64,000 nt of DNA from Shewanella polaris. GTDB taxonomy: Bacteria; Pseudomonadota; Gammaproteobacteria; Enterobacterales; Shewanellaceae. The DNA lies in assembly GCF_006385555.1 (NCBI RefSeq), contig NZ_CP041036.1, positions 2,728,001-2,792,000 on the forward strand, given 5' to 3'. A program made the position numbers and the translations under genes. Below the pieces are notes generated by a model. That model ran no database searches, was not told the DNA's origin, and saw only the letters and a program-made list of their open reading frames with translations. This document shows positions 1 through 7,708 of the stretch, piece after piece; within the stretch, counting starts at the first letter, position 1, and each line of letters begins with the position of its first letter.

Positions 1-839
1 TTGAATTTAAGGGGAGCAAGAATTCTATTAAAATATTCTTTCATGTAATTTGGGTCGTCTTCAGTGGCAACCGCTAATATAAGTGAAAAGTTCTTTTTCT
101 CTGTTTCCGTCAAACTTTGAAAAACTTCATTATATCTATGAGGTAACGATGAAAACATTGAAGAATTCATTGTATTCCGGTTCATTCGCTTGTACTCAAT
201 GGCCGTCAAGTTGTCACCTCTCCTAACGAATCCATCGAACATGAATTTAAGATTACTATTCTCTAATTTCATATCTCGCTGAATTGAGCAATCCAACTCT
301 TTCTGGAGCTTATCAAACAAAATGTCTTCTAATAGCCTAGTCTCCATTATTCTTATTTTATTTATGCTTCTTACAATTTCTTTCTGTTTCTCCCTCTCTT
401 CTTTTGTGCTGATCCTTCCGGTTGAAAATCTTAACTCAGCTGTTTCAGCTAACCTCTGTGCTTCTTCTAAATCAACCTTTAGATCTTGAGTAGAGTGTTC
501 AGATAAAGAGGGGCTTTGCTCATCTTCTTCAGCTAATTCTTTTCTCATTTTATCTAAGACTTCTGATGTACTTGCTTTCTGTAAATTCATAAAGTGTTCT
601 TCATCTTTGAAGTCTGAAGGCGCATATAAAACTTTGTAATTCCAATTTAGAGTAAGAAAAAACATCACCACTAACGTGAATGGAAATATCATCAGGAACC
701 ATATAAAAAGATACTGATTTTCGGCAGCTATATGAGGCAATACTAATGTTCCACTAATCTCTGCAATACCCGCGAAAATCGCAATAACAGATAAAGGGTT
801 TTTTACTGTTCCAGATTTATTTTGCATTATTTTTTCCAT
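1..839 (-). CDS. Membrane protein with coiled coil and PD-(D/E)XK-like domain, 3' end missing
   Basis: Translating the minus strand from the ATG at 839 gives at least 279 residues with no stop before the window edge. A GGGAG ribosome-binding sequence precedes the start. Residues about 15-35 and 40-62 are hydrophobic and look like two membrane helices. Residues about 75-160 are rich in Glu, Lys and Leu and may be a coiled coil. The part from residue 160 contains LLEDILFDKL, then FMFDGFVRRGDN, then AIEYKRMN. This is the order helix, strand with Asp, strand with E-x-K that is seen in PD-(D/E)XK nuclease folds. I do not recognise a named family. The attC-like site just upstream suggests a cassette gene. 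Nuclease activity is inference; the reading frame is clear. Confidence 0.7.
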   Translation of the reverse strand, partial: MEKIMQNKSGTVKNPLSVIAIFAGIAEISGTLVLPHIAAENQYLFIWFLMIFPFTLVVMFFLTLNWNYKVLYAPSDFKDEEHFMNLQKASTSEVLDKMRKELAEEDEQSPSLSEHSTQDLKVDLEEAQRLAETAELRFSTGRISTKEEREKQKEIVRSINKIRIMETRLLEDILFDKLQKELDCSIQRDMKLENSNLKFMFDGFVRRGDNLTAIEYKRMNRNTMNSSMFSSLPHRYNEVFQSLTETEKKNFSLILAVATEDDPNYMKEYFNRILAPLKF

Positions 840-857
840 GAACAACTCCCAAGAGCC

Positions 858-917
858 TCTTAACGTTTTAGTATTTATGCGTTGCGTTGTTTGCAAAGCA
901 TAAATCGCTTGTTGGAC
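858..917. other. attC-like recombination site, copy 1
   Basis: This 60-bp site has an outer box tcttaac at the left (one mismatch to RYYYAAC) and gttggac at the right (a match to GTTRRRY). Between them is an imperfect hairpin: atttatgcgttgc and gcaaagcataaat around the loop gttgttt, with one mismatched pair. Length, boxes and spacers (6 and 5 nt) resemble integron 59-base elements. The truncated gene on the minus strand starts 19 bp away. No integrase gene is present in this window, so function is inferred. Confidence 0.5.
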
Positions 918-1040
918 TTGGCCGATGCCACATCCAAATTAATCGGTATGTTTTATGCTATAGGAATTTGCTTTTTAACGGTAGTGGTATTTTGTACAAC
1001 CTTTCGGCTAATCGTCTGTTCTGATTAAACCTTTTAGGGT
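861..1040. repeat. Dispersed repeat, copy 1 (attC-like hairpin plus about 115 bp)
   Basis: This block is repeated in the same orientation from 4316 to about 4490 at roughly 80-85 percent identity by eye. Shared landmarks are taacgttttagtatttatgc, cgcttgttggacttggcc, atgccacatcca, attaatcggtatgtttt and atcgtctgttctgatta. The repeat extends well past the right-hand attC box. Either the true site is longer than 60 bp or a larger unit was duplicated. Confidence 0.75.
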
Positions 1041-1185
1041 GGATTTTGTTGGCTTTCATCTTTTTCCATTGCTCGATTATTGCCTTATTTACTGATTTCT
1101 CGATGCCAAATCGTGTGCCATCGTCCCACCTAATCCAAGATTAGCTGAGTCTGCTTTATTTGCTGACACCCTCCACTTAATCTGA

Positions 1186-1878
1186 CTAACCTGACAGCTT
1201 CAACTTTGCTTCACGCGCTAACATCGTTAGTAGTGGCACCAGTCCCATAAACATTAGCCGTCCATTGGCGCACTGCGGACAACACCAGTGGCCTAATGTG
1301 TCAGTGATTGCTGCTGGGATGTCTTTTGCTTTACTCCCCAGTTGCTCTCTAATTTTGGCGAGCATTTTACGCCGACAGCTGTTGGCTAAAAAACCAAAAT
1401 GCCTTATCCGCATCACCCCTTTAGGCAGTACATGTAATAAGTAACGCCTAATGAGTTCTTCAGGAGTCAGTTGCATGATTTTACGCTGGTTATCGACATA
1501 GTCGGTGTAGCTGATATCAATACGATCTTTGGTGACCGCCTTAAGCCGTGATTCATGTAGCATGCCTTTTCGGGTGTAACGCCCGAGATAAGCCACTACG
1601 GTTTCAGCTTTATAAAGACACGCTTTACTGTATACGCACCACGCCTTATTGATGAGGTTATTGGCCTCGGGAATGGTCAGTTCACGCTGGCGCAGAGCAG
1701 CCAACATCTTAGCTTTGAACACGGTTGAGACCGCCTTAACAGGAAATAAATAGTCTGATTTAACGCTGCGCCACAGACCTTGCTCAGTGACCACTCCGCC
1801 TGGGATTAAACAGTGTAAGTCACAAAACGAAGCCACCCATTTTTTGAACAAATAACATAACTCGTTTTCATGGCTTTA
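1186..1878 (-). pseudogene. IS91-family transposase, C-terminal remnant
   Basis: The open frame of about 221 residues matches the second half of IS91-type rolling-circle transposases. It has the LHCLIPGG segment at its N-terminal end, LFPVKAVSTVFKAKML, the conserved tyrosine region VVAYLGRYTRK, and RYLLHVLPKGVMRIRHFGFLAN. Family members are usually near 400 residues, so the zinc-finger N-terminus and most of the HUH region are gone. The residues before LHC read FCD where HPH is expected. An in-frame stop lies near 1877 and the RAYT-flanking repeat begins at 1895, so the break coincides with that junction. It is almost certainly inactive. Confidence 0.8.
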
Positions 1879-1894
1879 GCGAGGGTTACGATCG

Positions 1895-2041
1895 ATGTGA
1901 TCAACTCATCAATTTTTATCGATATGGCTAAAATATTATCGTTAAATTAGTGATTTATGGTCATCTAAGAAATTCAGCACAGCAGAAAATCTTGATATCA
2001 ATCAAATATAAGGAAAATGGTGGTTTTTCAAGAATTAATGC
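1895..2041. repeat. RAYT 3'-flank repeat, copy 1
   Basis: About 147 bp beginning atgtgatcaactcatcaatt lie just downstream (minus strand) of the intact RAYT gene. They recur almost unchanged at 3233-3379 beside the RAYT fragment. The few differences include ttgatatcaatcaaatat against ttgatataaatcaagtat. The shared flank shows that the two RAYT copies derive from one mobilised or duplicated unit. Confidence 0.8.
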
Positions 2042-3019
2042 TTAAGCGCACAGCCAGCGTTGACAATTTGCAGCGCCTTGTCGTCGTTTTCGCTCTAAAT
2101 GGTCACAGTATTCGGTTAAGGCAGGTAATGCCCCAACGGCACCTTTAAATAATGCACCAAATTCAGTGGTGATTTTAATCCAGTTCTCGGCTGGAATATT
2201 AAGTCGATTAAGAATGTCCTGACTGCTTGCGCTAATGGCGCCATGCTTATCTTGTCGAATTATCCGGCCAGTATCTTCAACCAGTACAATGTAGTCTTTC
2301 ACGCTGAACATGAGCCCGTTAGGCATGTTTAAGCGCTCATTACCCACAAACGGTAATAGCTCTGATGGTTGTTCGCTTTTCATCGCTGAATTTATACGGC
2401 GTTGAATACTGGTGTAGTCTGAGGTTTCTGGTGTCGTTGCCATTTTGGCACGAATAGGGTTTAAATCGACATAAGCCATACAACTCAGAACAGCGGCTTC
2501 GTCAAGTAACGCTTGGGATTTGAATCTTCCTTCCCAAAATCGGCCCGTACATTTATCTTCTTTATTAGCCATTCTGGCAATAGGCTCACATAAGGAACGC
2601 ATAAACCAACTAATATCAACTAACCTTTGTCGGTATTGGGCCACACAGTCATTAACCGTTTTATGCTCAAACTCGTTTAAGTCTTCGCCTTTAACAAATT
2701 TATGAGTCAACAATGTGCCTTTAAAACCTTTATGCCATTGGATCAGAATATCTTTATCTGACCAGCCTTTTGCTTTATCTGCATCAATCTTCAAAACAAC
2801 ATGCAAATGATTGCTCATGACGGCATAAGCACAAATATCAATGGCAAAAATGGTCGCCAACTCAAGAATGCGCGAATCTACCCACTCTCGCCGATGTTCA
2901 AAGTTCTCACCTGTCGAGTTATCTATTCCGCAAAGAAAAGCCTTACGCACAACACGGGAGCAGCAGTGATAGTAAGGCGTATAGTCTAAGCTAACGATAG
3001 TTTGTCTTGGTCTGGCCAT
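2042..3019 (-). CDS. REP-associated tyrosine transposase (RAYT, Y1/IS200-like)
   Basis: The 325-residue protein belongs to the Y1_Tnp HUH superfamily. The N-terminus reads MARPRQTIV, as in many RAYTs. The HUH motif is NHLHVV (His71 and His73), and the RFWEGRFKSQALLDE and YVDLNPIRA stretches are conserved, the latter usually carrying the catalytic tyrosine. It is longer than enterobacterial RAYTs of about 165 residues, as in several marine gammaproteobacteria. RAYTs cut and join single-stranded REP palindromes rather than moving as classical IS elements. I chose the ATG at 3019; a TTG two codons upstream is possible. The frame is intact, and the first codons are duplicated just upstream by the 128-bp tandem repeat. 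Confidence 0.88.
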   Translation of the reverse strand: MARPRQTIVSLDYTPYYHCCSRVVRKAFLCGIDNSTGENFEHRREWVDSRILELATIFAIDICAYAVMSNHLHVVLKIDADKAKGWSDKDILIQWHKGFKGTLLTHKFVKGEDLNEFEHKTVNDCVAQYRQRLVDISWFMRSLCEPIARMANKEDKCTGRFWEGRFKSQALLDEAAVLSCMAYVDLNPIRAKMATTPETSDYTSIQRRINSAMKSEQPSELLPFVGNERLNMPNGLMFSVKDYIVLVEDTGRIIRQDKHGAISASSQDILNRLNIPAENWIKITTEFGALFKGAVGALPALTEYCDHLERKRRQGAANCQRWLCA

Positions 3020-3234
3020 CTTCAATTACCATTTAAAAAGGGTAAATAAAGCTTAGTTTATTGTTTGTTATTTAGCCAACAATCATGGGTGGCCATATTA
3101 TTTTATGTATAGTCTAAGCTAACGATAGTTTGTCTTGGTCTGGCCATCTTCAATTACCATTTAAAAAGGGTAAATAAAGCTTAGTTTATTGTTTGTTATT
3201 TAGCCAACAATCATGGGTGGCCATATTATTTTAT
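2979..3234. repeat. Exact 128-bp tandem duplication over the RAYT start
   Basis: Bases 2979-3106 and 3107-3234 are identical by inspection, including agtctaagctaacgatagtt and tcatgggtggccatattatt. Each unit holds the first codons of the RAYT and about 85 bp upstream of it. The second unit therefore carries a start codon and about 13 codons leading into unrelated sequence. Perfect identity points to a recent slippage or unequal-exchange event. Confidence 0.95.
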
Positions 3235-3379
3235 GTGATCAACTCATCAATTTTTATCGATATGGCTAAAATATTATCGTTAAATTAGTGATTTATGGTC
3301 ATCTAAGAAATTCAGCACAGCAGAAAATATTGATATAAATCAAGTATAAGGAAGATGGTGGTTTTTCAAGAATTAATGC
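3233..3379. repeat. RAYT 3'-flank repeat, copy 2
   Basis: This is the second copy of the 147-bp flank found at 1895-2041, in the same orientation, directly abutting the tandem duplication. It leads into the C-terminal fragment of a second RAYT. Confidence 0.8.
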
Positions 3380-3603
3380 TTAGGCGCACAACCAGCGCTG
3401 GCAGTTGGCTGCATCTTGTCGTCGCTTTCGCTCTAAATGTTCACAATAGTCTGTTAATGCAGGCAAAGCCCCTACCGCATCTTTGAATAGTCCCCCAAAC
3501 TCTGTAGTGATTTTTAACCAGTTGTCAGCAGGAATATTCAGTCTATGGAGAACATCTTGGCTACTTAAGTTAATGACACCATATTTATTTTCTCGGATTT
3601 CGG
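3380..3603 (-). pseudogene. Second RAYT, C-terminal fragment
   Basis: The minus strand encodes about 73 residues ending in NCQRWLCA and a stop. They align with the last part of the intact RAYT nearby, for example NIPADNWLKITTEFGGLFK against NIPAENWIKITTEFGALFK. The nucleotide sequence differs at many third positions, so this is a diverged paralogue, not a product of the recent tandem duplication. Homology stops at about 3603, shortly before the REP palindrome. The HUH and tyrosine regions are missing, so it cannot be active. Confidence 0.85.
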
Positions 3604-3623
3604 AGCCTCATCCAGAGTTGTTT

Positions 3624-3654
3624 GGGACCGGAGGTCAGACACCTCCGGCTACCC
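3624..3654 (-). repeat. REP-type palindrome with GTAG flank
   Basis: On the minus strand the sequence reads gggtag, then ccggaggt, gtctg, acctccgg, then tccc. An 8-bp perfect GC-rich stem preceded by the tetranucleotide GTAG is the standard form of REP sequences recognised by RAYT proteins. It lies at the end of the RAYT fragment and 11 bp from the stop of the carbonic anhydrase gene, so it might also act as a 3' stabilising hairpin for that transcript. Confidence 0.7.
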
Positions 3655-3664
3655 GATTAGTTTT

Positions 3665-4246
3665 CTAACTTGCTTTACCGGCTTTTGTTGCCTCGGGAAC
3701 TTCTACAAGTCTTCCAGATTTAGTGTCATAAATATAACCATAAATCGGAATATCACTTGGAACCATTGAACTACTTTTAATTCGTTGAACATCGGCCAAG
3801 ACGCTTTTAGCTTGATCACTAATGGTAAGCCATTCGATGAACTTCCCATCTGTTGTACCACCACCGGCATTACTATCATGCCAACCAGAGGCATCTACGC
3901 TTGCAGTTTTTAAGCTAACTGATAACAGATCACCCATGATTTCATTATTGAATGTTTCCATCCCACAATCCGTATGATGAATAACAAACCATTCTTTCGT
4001 TCCAAGTAACTTATATGAAATTACCAAGGAACGTATTGCATCATCACTGGCTCTGCCACCAGCATTACGGATCACATGAGCATCACCTTCTGCAAGGCCC
4101 GCATATTTAGCAGGGTCTAAGCGAGCGTCCATACAGGTAAGAATGGCAAACTGTCGTGCAGGAGGCATTGGAAGATTGCCTTTATCACCGAAGTTAGCCA
4201 CATAATCAGCATTTGCTGACGTTACTTCATCAACTATTTTAGTCAT
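3665..4246 (-). CDS. Beta-class carbonic anhydrase
   Basis: The 193-residue protein interconverts carbon dioxide and bicarbonate with a zinc ion. The beta-class signature is complete: Cys38-Met-Asp40-Ala-Arg42, the segment HVIRNAGG, and His91 with Cys94 in HHTDCGM, giving the two Cys and one His zinc ligands plus the Asp-Arg pair. No signal peptide is seen, so it should be cytoplasmic. It resembles the shorter Rv1284-type group more than E. coli Can. The ATG is preceded by AGAGGAA. The gene sits alone between the REP palindrome and the second attC-like site, so it may be a captured cassette and not the organism's main carbonic anhydrase. Confidence 0.9.
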   Translation of the reverse strand: MTKIVDEVTSANADYVANFGDKGNLPMPPARQFAILTCMDARLDPAKYAGLAEGDAHVIRNAGGRASDDAIRSLVISYKLLGTKEWFVIHHTDCGMETFNNEIMGDLLSVSLKTASVDASGWHDSNAGGGTTDGKFIEWLTISDQAKSVLADVQRIKSSSMVPSDIPIYGYIYDTKSGRLVEVPEATKAGKAS

Positions 4247-4312
4247 CTTTATTCCTCTTTGAATTGCCGCATATAACTTATTAACGAGGTTCCCAATGCG
4301 GCAGATTTGAAA

Positions 4313-4372
4313 ATCTAACGTTTTAGTATTTATGCGCCGCGTTGTTTGCGGCGCATAAATCGCTTGTTGGAC
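4313..4372. other. attC-like recombination site, copy 2
   Basis: The site is exactly 60 bp. The left box atctaac matches RYYYAAC and the right box gttggac matches GTTRRRY. Inside is a perfect 13-bp stem, atttatgcgccgc with gcggcgcataaat, around the loop gttgttt. Spacers of 6 and 5 nt separate boxes and stem. These are the dimensions of classic integron 59-base elements such as that of aadA. The carbonic anhydrase gene starts 67 bp to the left on the minus strand. Both R boxes read the same way on either strand, so orientation is not settled. Confidence 0.6.
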
Positions 4373-4490
4373 TTGGCCAATGCCACATCCATATTAATCG
4401 GTATGTTTTGTGCTGTAGGAATTTACTTTTTACAATGGTCGTTTTTTGTACAGCACTTCTGTTAATCGTCTGTTCTGATTACACCTTTAG
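4316..4490. repeat. Dispersed repeat, copy 2
   Basis: This is the partner of the block at 861-1040. Beyond the attC-like hairpin this copy also contains gtgctgta and tacagcac, an 8-bp inverted repeat that is broken in copy 1. Sequence similarity ends near 4490, after the shared tctgattac/a. Confidence 0.75.
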
Positions 4491-5359
4491 AGAAAATACA
4501 TAACCACCCTTTTTGTAGTAACAACATAACCCCTTTCTATTTGAGTTGCGATCACCTTTTATTATTTTCTCAACGAGCAAATTCAACAGGATGATTTAAC
4601 AAATGAGCACTCAAATTTAGTGGGGGCAAGGTAAACTTTTATAAAAAGTAAATTTAAACACTGGCTTTTTAAAACGTTTATGTCCAAAAAAGAGTTAGTG
4701 CCTGTAACCTATAAATGGATAAATTCAACTCTGAATTTGAGGTCGTTGAAGGCTCTTTATACAAGAATGCGTGATGCTCACATGGCCTTTCTCGCACATC
4801 CATGTGCTACAAGGCATTCAGGCATCCTGCCTATCAGATGTGAGCTTAGCTTTCGCGGTACAGGTCGTTCTTTGGCGTCCTGCCATCACGATATTCGTGA
4901 ATCCATTCACATCAGATGTACCATCGGAAGCGTTAGCATTTTCACTCTTTATTAATAAGATGGGCCGAAGCTGCATACTATTGAAGTCAAAAGCTGGATC
5001 AATCCCCATGGCGACCTTTTCGCAGCTCTTGTTTTGTAAATAGCGAAAATGTTGCGGGGCGGCTGGGCCATTTTTTTAAAAGAGTTAAGAGGGAACAGCC
5101 GTTGGTTTCCTCTTGGTCTGGTGTGGGCGAAGCGCTACGACGTTAGTAGCCACAGACCATATCCCAAACACATTTCTGGGCAGAAAGGACTTAGCATAAT
5201 AATGCTAAACCTTTACAAATATTTTGTGCCTTTTACAACAATTTTTTATTCAACACCATTAGTCGCAAGTTTCCCGTGCCTCTTTCCATGCATATTTCAG
5301 CATGACGAGATAGCAGATAATCCACGCAGACGCCCTGAGCCAGGGAGCGACCTTTGGCT
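4491..5359. other. Palindrome-rich DNA without a convincing gene
   Basis: Short open frames exist on both strands, but none has recognisable protein features or a good ribosome-binding site. The stretch from about 4780 to 4930 is full of short inverted repeats, such as cacatccatgtg, aggcatcctgcct and cacgatattcgtg. A second one, ggtctgg near 5117 with ccacagacc near 5149, can form a larger stem. This looks like decayed mobile or repeat DNA. I cannot name it. Confidence 0.45.
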
Positions 5360-5827
5360 TTATTGAACTTGTGTTGGCTCAATATATGCCTTAGTTCCCC
5401 AAAGTGGTACCGTCGAAAGGCTGTGTTTAAAGCTTCCCGATGTTTCTTTGGTAGAGTATGAAACATACATTAATGTTTGATTTTCAGCATCGAATATTCT
5501 TCTAATTTTCATTGTCTTAAAAAATATGCTTTTTGATTTTTTAAATACAACTTCACCAGATTTACTCTTATCTATTTTTGCAATCATATCTTTGGTGATT
5601 TCACCCGTTTGCCTGCAAGAGATAGAACTATCACTTGGATCTGAAAAACTGAGGTTCTCTTCTATTGAGGCGATGTGACACGTGACGCCTGATACAATTT
5701 CATCTTTTAAAATGTTTAGTTTTATGTCTTGTGTAGTAAACATTCCAAGTGAAACATCACCGACTTCGTTGTCAGAGCAGGCAGTAAGCAGTGTCGTTAA
5801 ACATAGCGCAATTAGTATTTTTTTCAT
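5360..5827 (-). CDS. creA: CreA family lipoprotein
   Basis: The 155-residue protein has an N-terminal signal with lipobox LLTAC, so it should be lipidated and held on the periplasmic side. The body matches the CreA family: GDVSLGMFTTQDIKLN near the start, a conserved Cys in GVTCHIA, a second in ISCRQTGEI, and the stretch RRIFDAENQTLMYVSYS followed by HSLSTVPL. The function of CreA is unknown. I chose the ATG at 5827, which has AAGG eight bases upstream, over a GTG three codons earlier. Enterobacterial CreA is not usually described as a lipoprotein, so the cysteine at the cleavage site deserves notice. Confidence 0.85.
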   Translation of the reverse strand: MKKILIALCLTTLLTACSDNEVGDVSLGMFTTQDIKLNILKDEIVSGVTCHIASIEENLSFSDPSDSSISCRQTGEITKDMIAKIDKSKSGEVVFKKSKSIFFKTMKIRRIFDAENQTLMYVSYSTKETSGSFKHSLSTVPLWGTKAYIEPTQVQ

Positions 5828-5842
5828 CGGTAACACCTTGTC

Positions 5843-6094
5843 GTGTTGAACGTTTATTATCGAAAAATAGGATTAGTATATAAAGTTTCGAGCAATGTCA
5901 TTAAAGCCACATCATTAATGTTATGTCTTTCATTATCTGCTTTATTGGTATTCTTTCAGTGGCATTCATTACGTAGTAAAAAACCTATCGCCACAAATAC
6001 TTATCTCTTACCATCATGCTCACTCATACCTATATCGTTAATGTGGTTAACCTTGTTGATTAATAGCTATGTTAATGAGTTAAAGGCAGTTTGA
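5843..6094 (+). CDS. Possible small membrane protein
   Basis: This short frame could encode up to 83 residues, or 58 from an ATG at 5918. It contains two hydrophobic segments, MLCLSLSALLVFFQW and SLIPISLMWLTLLIN, separated by a basic stretch. No ribosome-binding site is convincing and its end overlaps the 3' end of yegD on the other strand by 28 bp. No family is recognised. It may be a chance frame. Confidence 0.25.
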   Translation: MLNVYYRKIGLVYKVSSNVIKATSLMLCLSLSALLVFFQWHSLRSKKPIATNTYLLPSCSLIPISLMWLTLLINSYVNELKAV

Positions 6095-7482
6095 GCACAG
6101 CGTGTTAGCCCAGCAGTTACCGAGCCAAAATGGTCACCCACCACCACTTTTGCATTAGGATACACGCTAGCAATTCTGTTATATATCGCAGGGCTTCGAG
6201 CGGTACCGCCAGTGACGTAAACAATATCAGGAGTACTTGGCATCTCACAATCTTGTTGCTCCGCTTTAGAGACAGCAGTTTGTATCGCTTGCTTCATCAA
6301 AGCTTCTACTTTATTAAGCGGTTCATTAATAGCTTGTTCAAATTGTGCCGCAGTTAATGGTACAAGCAAGCCTTTTTCAATGAAATCTAAAGCGCATTGG
6401 GTGCTATCGCTATCTGACAAGCTAATTTTGGCCGCTTCAGCTTGGCGTACAACTTGATAACTCATTTGATTCTTTTGTACTTTTTGTAAACGGACTAACA
6501 GCTCAGGCTGTTGCGATTCTTTAATTAATAACTCGACCAACTTACGCGACGCTAAACTGACAAACTCACGTTGGGCACTAATATCGTTTACCGCTACTGC
6601 ATTCCAAAAAGGAGCCCGCGGTGTCGGTTTGCCATTTATCATTAAGGTATCAGCGCCAAAGCTTGGCATTAATCCCGTCATGGCAAGGGCAATATCTAAA
6701 TCATTACCGCCGATACGTTGCCCTGAATGGCCGAAGCAATCTGAACTGCGATCTTGTTGCTTAATGTGCGATGGTCCCATTTTTACGACAGAACAATCTG
6801 TGGTACCGCCGCCAACATCAACAACGAGTACGGTATTGTCGGCATCAAGATTAGCTTCAAAATCCATTCCTGCAGCTAATGGTTCAAGTAAGAAGGTCAC
6901 TTCAGTAAAACCCGCTCGAGAAGCTGCAAGGCGTAAAATAGCCTCTGCTTGGCGATTACTATCTTCGCCACCTATGCCCTGAAAATTAACGGGTCTACCG
7001 ATCACAGCATGAGATGCAGCAGTCAGAGACTTAGCATGCAGTGCTTTATCGGCCGAGGTTTTAACGTGTTGCATCATTAATGTGACGATATCTTCAAACA
7101 AGCCGATTTGATCAGGTCGTAAGCCGTTGGCACCTAAAAATGATTTTGGTGAACGGACATAAAACCCTTCTTCTGGCATTTCTAGGTAAGCATCAATAGC
7201 GTCTTGGCCGACAAACACAGCTTGTTCATTCGGCGACAGATCAAGCTCATGACGCATTTGCTTTGCACGCATTAACTGCGAACTGCGCAAATGAGAATAC
7301 TCTGCTTTTAAGTGTTCTGGTAACCCTTGGTATACCGCTTCGGCAATTAACTCGCGATCCATTGCATACAAGGTTGAAGGCATAAAATCTGAATGAGTTG
7401 ATAATGGTAATAACGATACCGCATCATCAATCATTACCCCTATTGCACAGTTGGCACTGCCGTAATCAAATCCAACTAACAT
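6067..7482 (-). CDS. yegD: Hsp70-family chaperone-like ATPase YegD
   Basis: The 471-residue protein has the actin/Hsp70 ATPase fold. Phosphate-binding motifs are visible: VGFDYGSANCAIGV at the N-terminus, LVVDVGGGTTDCSVVKMG in the middle and DIVYVTGGTARSPAIYNRI near the C-terminus. The insert MRAKQMRHELDLSPNEQAV and the motif PKSFLGA are typical of YegD. No substrate-binding domain like that of DnaK follows, as expected for YegD proteins. The client is unknown in general. The gene stands alone between creA and the divergent ppk-ppx pair. Confidence 0.9.
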   Translation of the reverse strand: MLVGFDYGSANCAIGVMIDDAVSLLPLSTHSDFMPSTLYAMDRELIAEAVYQGLPEHLKAEYSHLRSSQLMRAKQMRHELDLSPNEQAVFVGQDAIDAYLEMPEEGFYVRSPKSFLGANGLRPDQIGLFEDIVTLMMQHVKTSADKALHAKSLTAASHAVIGRPVNFQGIGGEDSNRQAEAILRLAASRAGFTEVTFLLEPLAAGMDFEANLDADNTVLVVDVGGGTTDCSVVKMGPSHIKQQDRSSDCFGHSGQRIGGNDLDIALAMTGLMPSFGADTLMINGKPTPRAPFWNAVAVNDISAQREFVSLASRKLVELLIKESQQPELLVRLQKVQKNQMSYQVVRQAEAAKISLSDSDSTQCALDFIEKGLLVPLTAAQFEQAINEPLNKVEALMKQAIQTAVSKAEQQDCEMPSTPDIVYVTGGTARSPAIYNRIASVYPNAKVVVGDHFGSVTAGLTRCAQTAFNSLT

Positions 7483-7708
7483 TGACTTACCTTCTGTCGT
7501 CTAATCGAAAAAAGCGCTCAAAATAACATACTTATGACACTTGCTAAACCATTTATCATTGTTTTATACGGTACCATTTTATGCCAATAAATATTTCTGT
7601 CATCAAAGCCACTTAAAATAGAACTGAAGGCTAATTATCTCTCTTAAAATAGCGACTAAATATACGGCTACTCAATACGTTACAACCATTGATTCTATAG
7701 GGAAAACT

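Larger units (their letters stand above)
840..1185. other. Non-coding accessory DNA with attC-like site
   Basis: No gene is seen here. The left half carries the first copy of the attC-like hairpin and about 115 bp of adjoining sequence that recurs near 4373-4490. The right half, from about 1045, is unique and probably includes the terminal part of the IS91-type remnant that follows. No clear IS terminus could be assigned. Confidence 0.5.

Noticed and set aside
4680..5366. Three overlapping short plus-strand frames of 90-105 codons
   Set aside because: They overlap each other in different frames, contain no recognisable domain or signal, have no good ribosome-binding sites and coincide with the palindrome-rich stretch.
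5233..5466. Minus-strand frame of 77 codons overlapping the creA 3' end
   Set aside because: It shares about 100 bp with creA in another frame, and creA is strongly supported by its family sequence and lipobox.
7597..7603. Possible Pho box (ctgtcat) before ppk1
   Set aside because: Only one of the two 7-bp half repeats is present; the second, four bases later, does not match. Not enough for a PhoB site.
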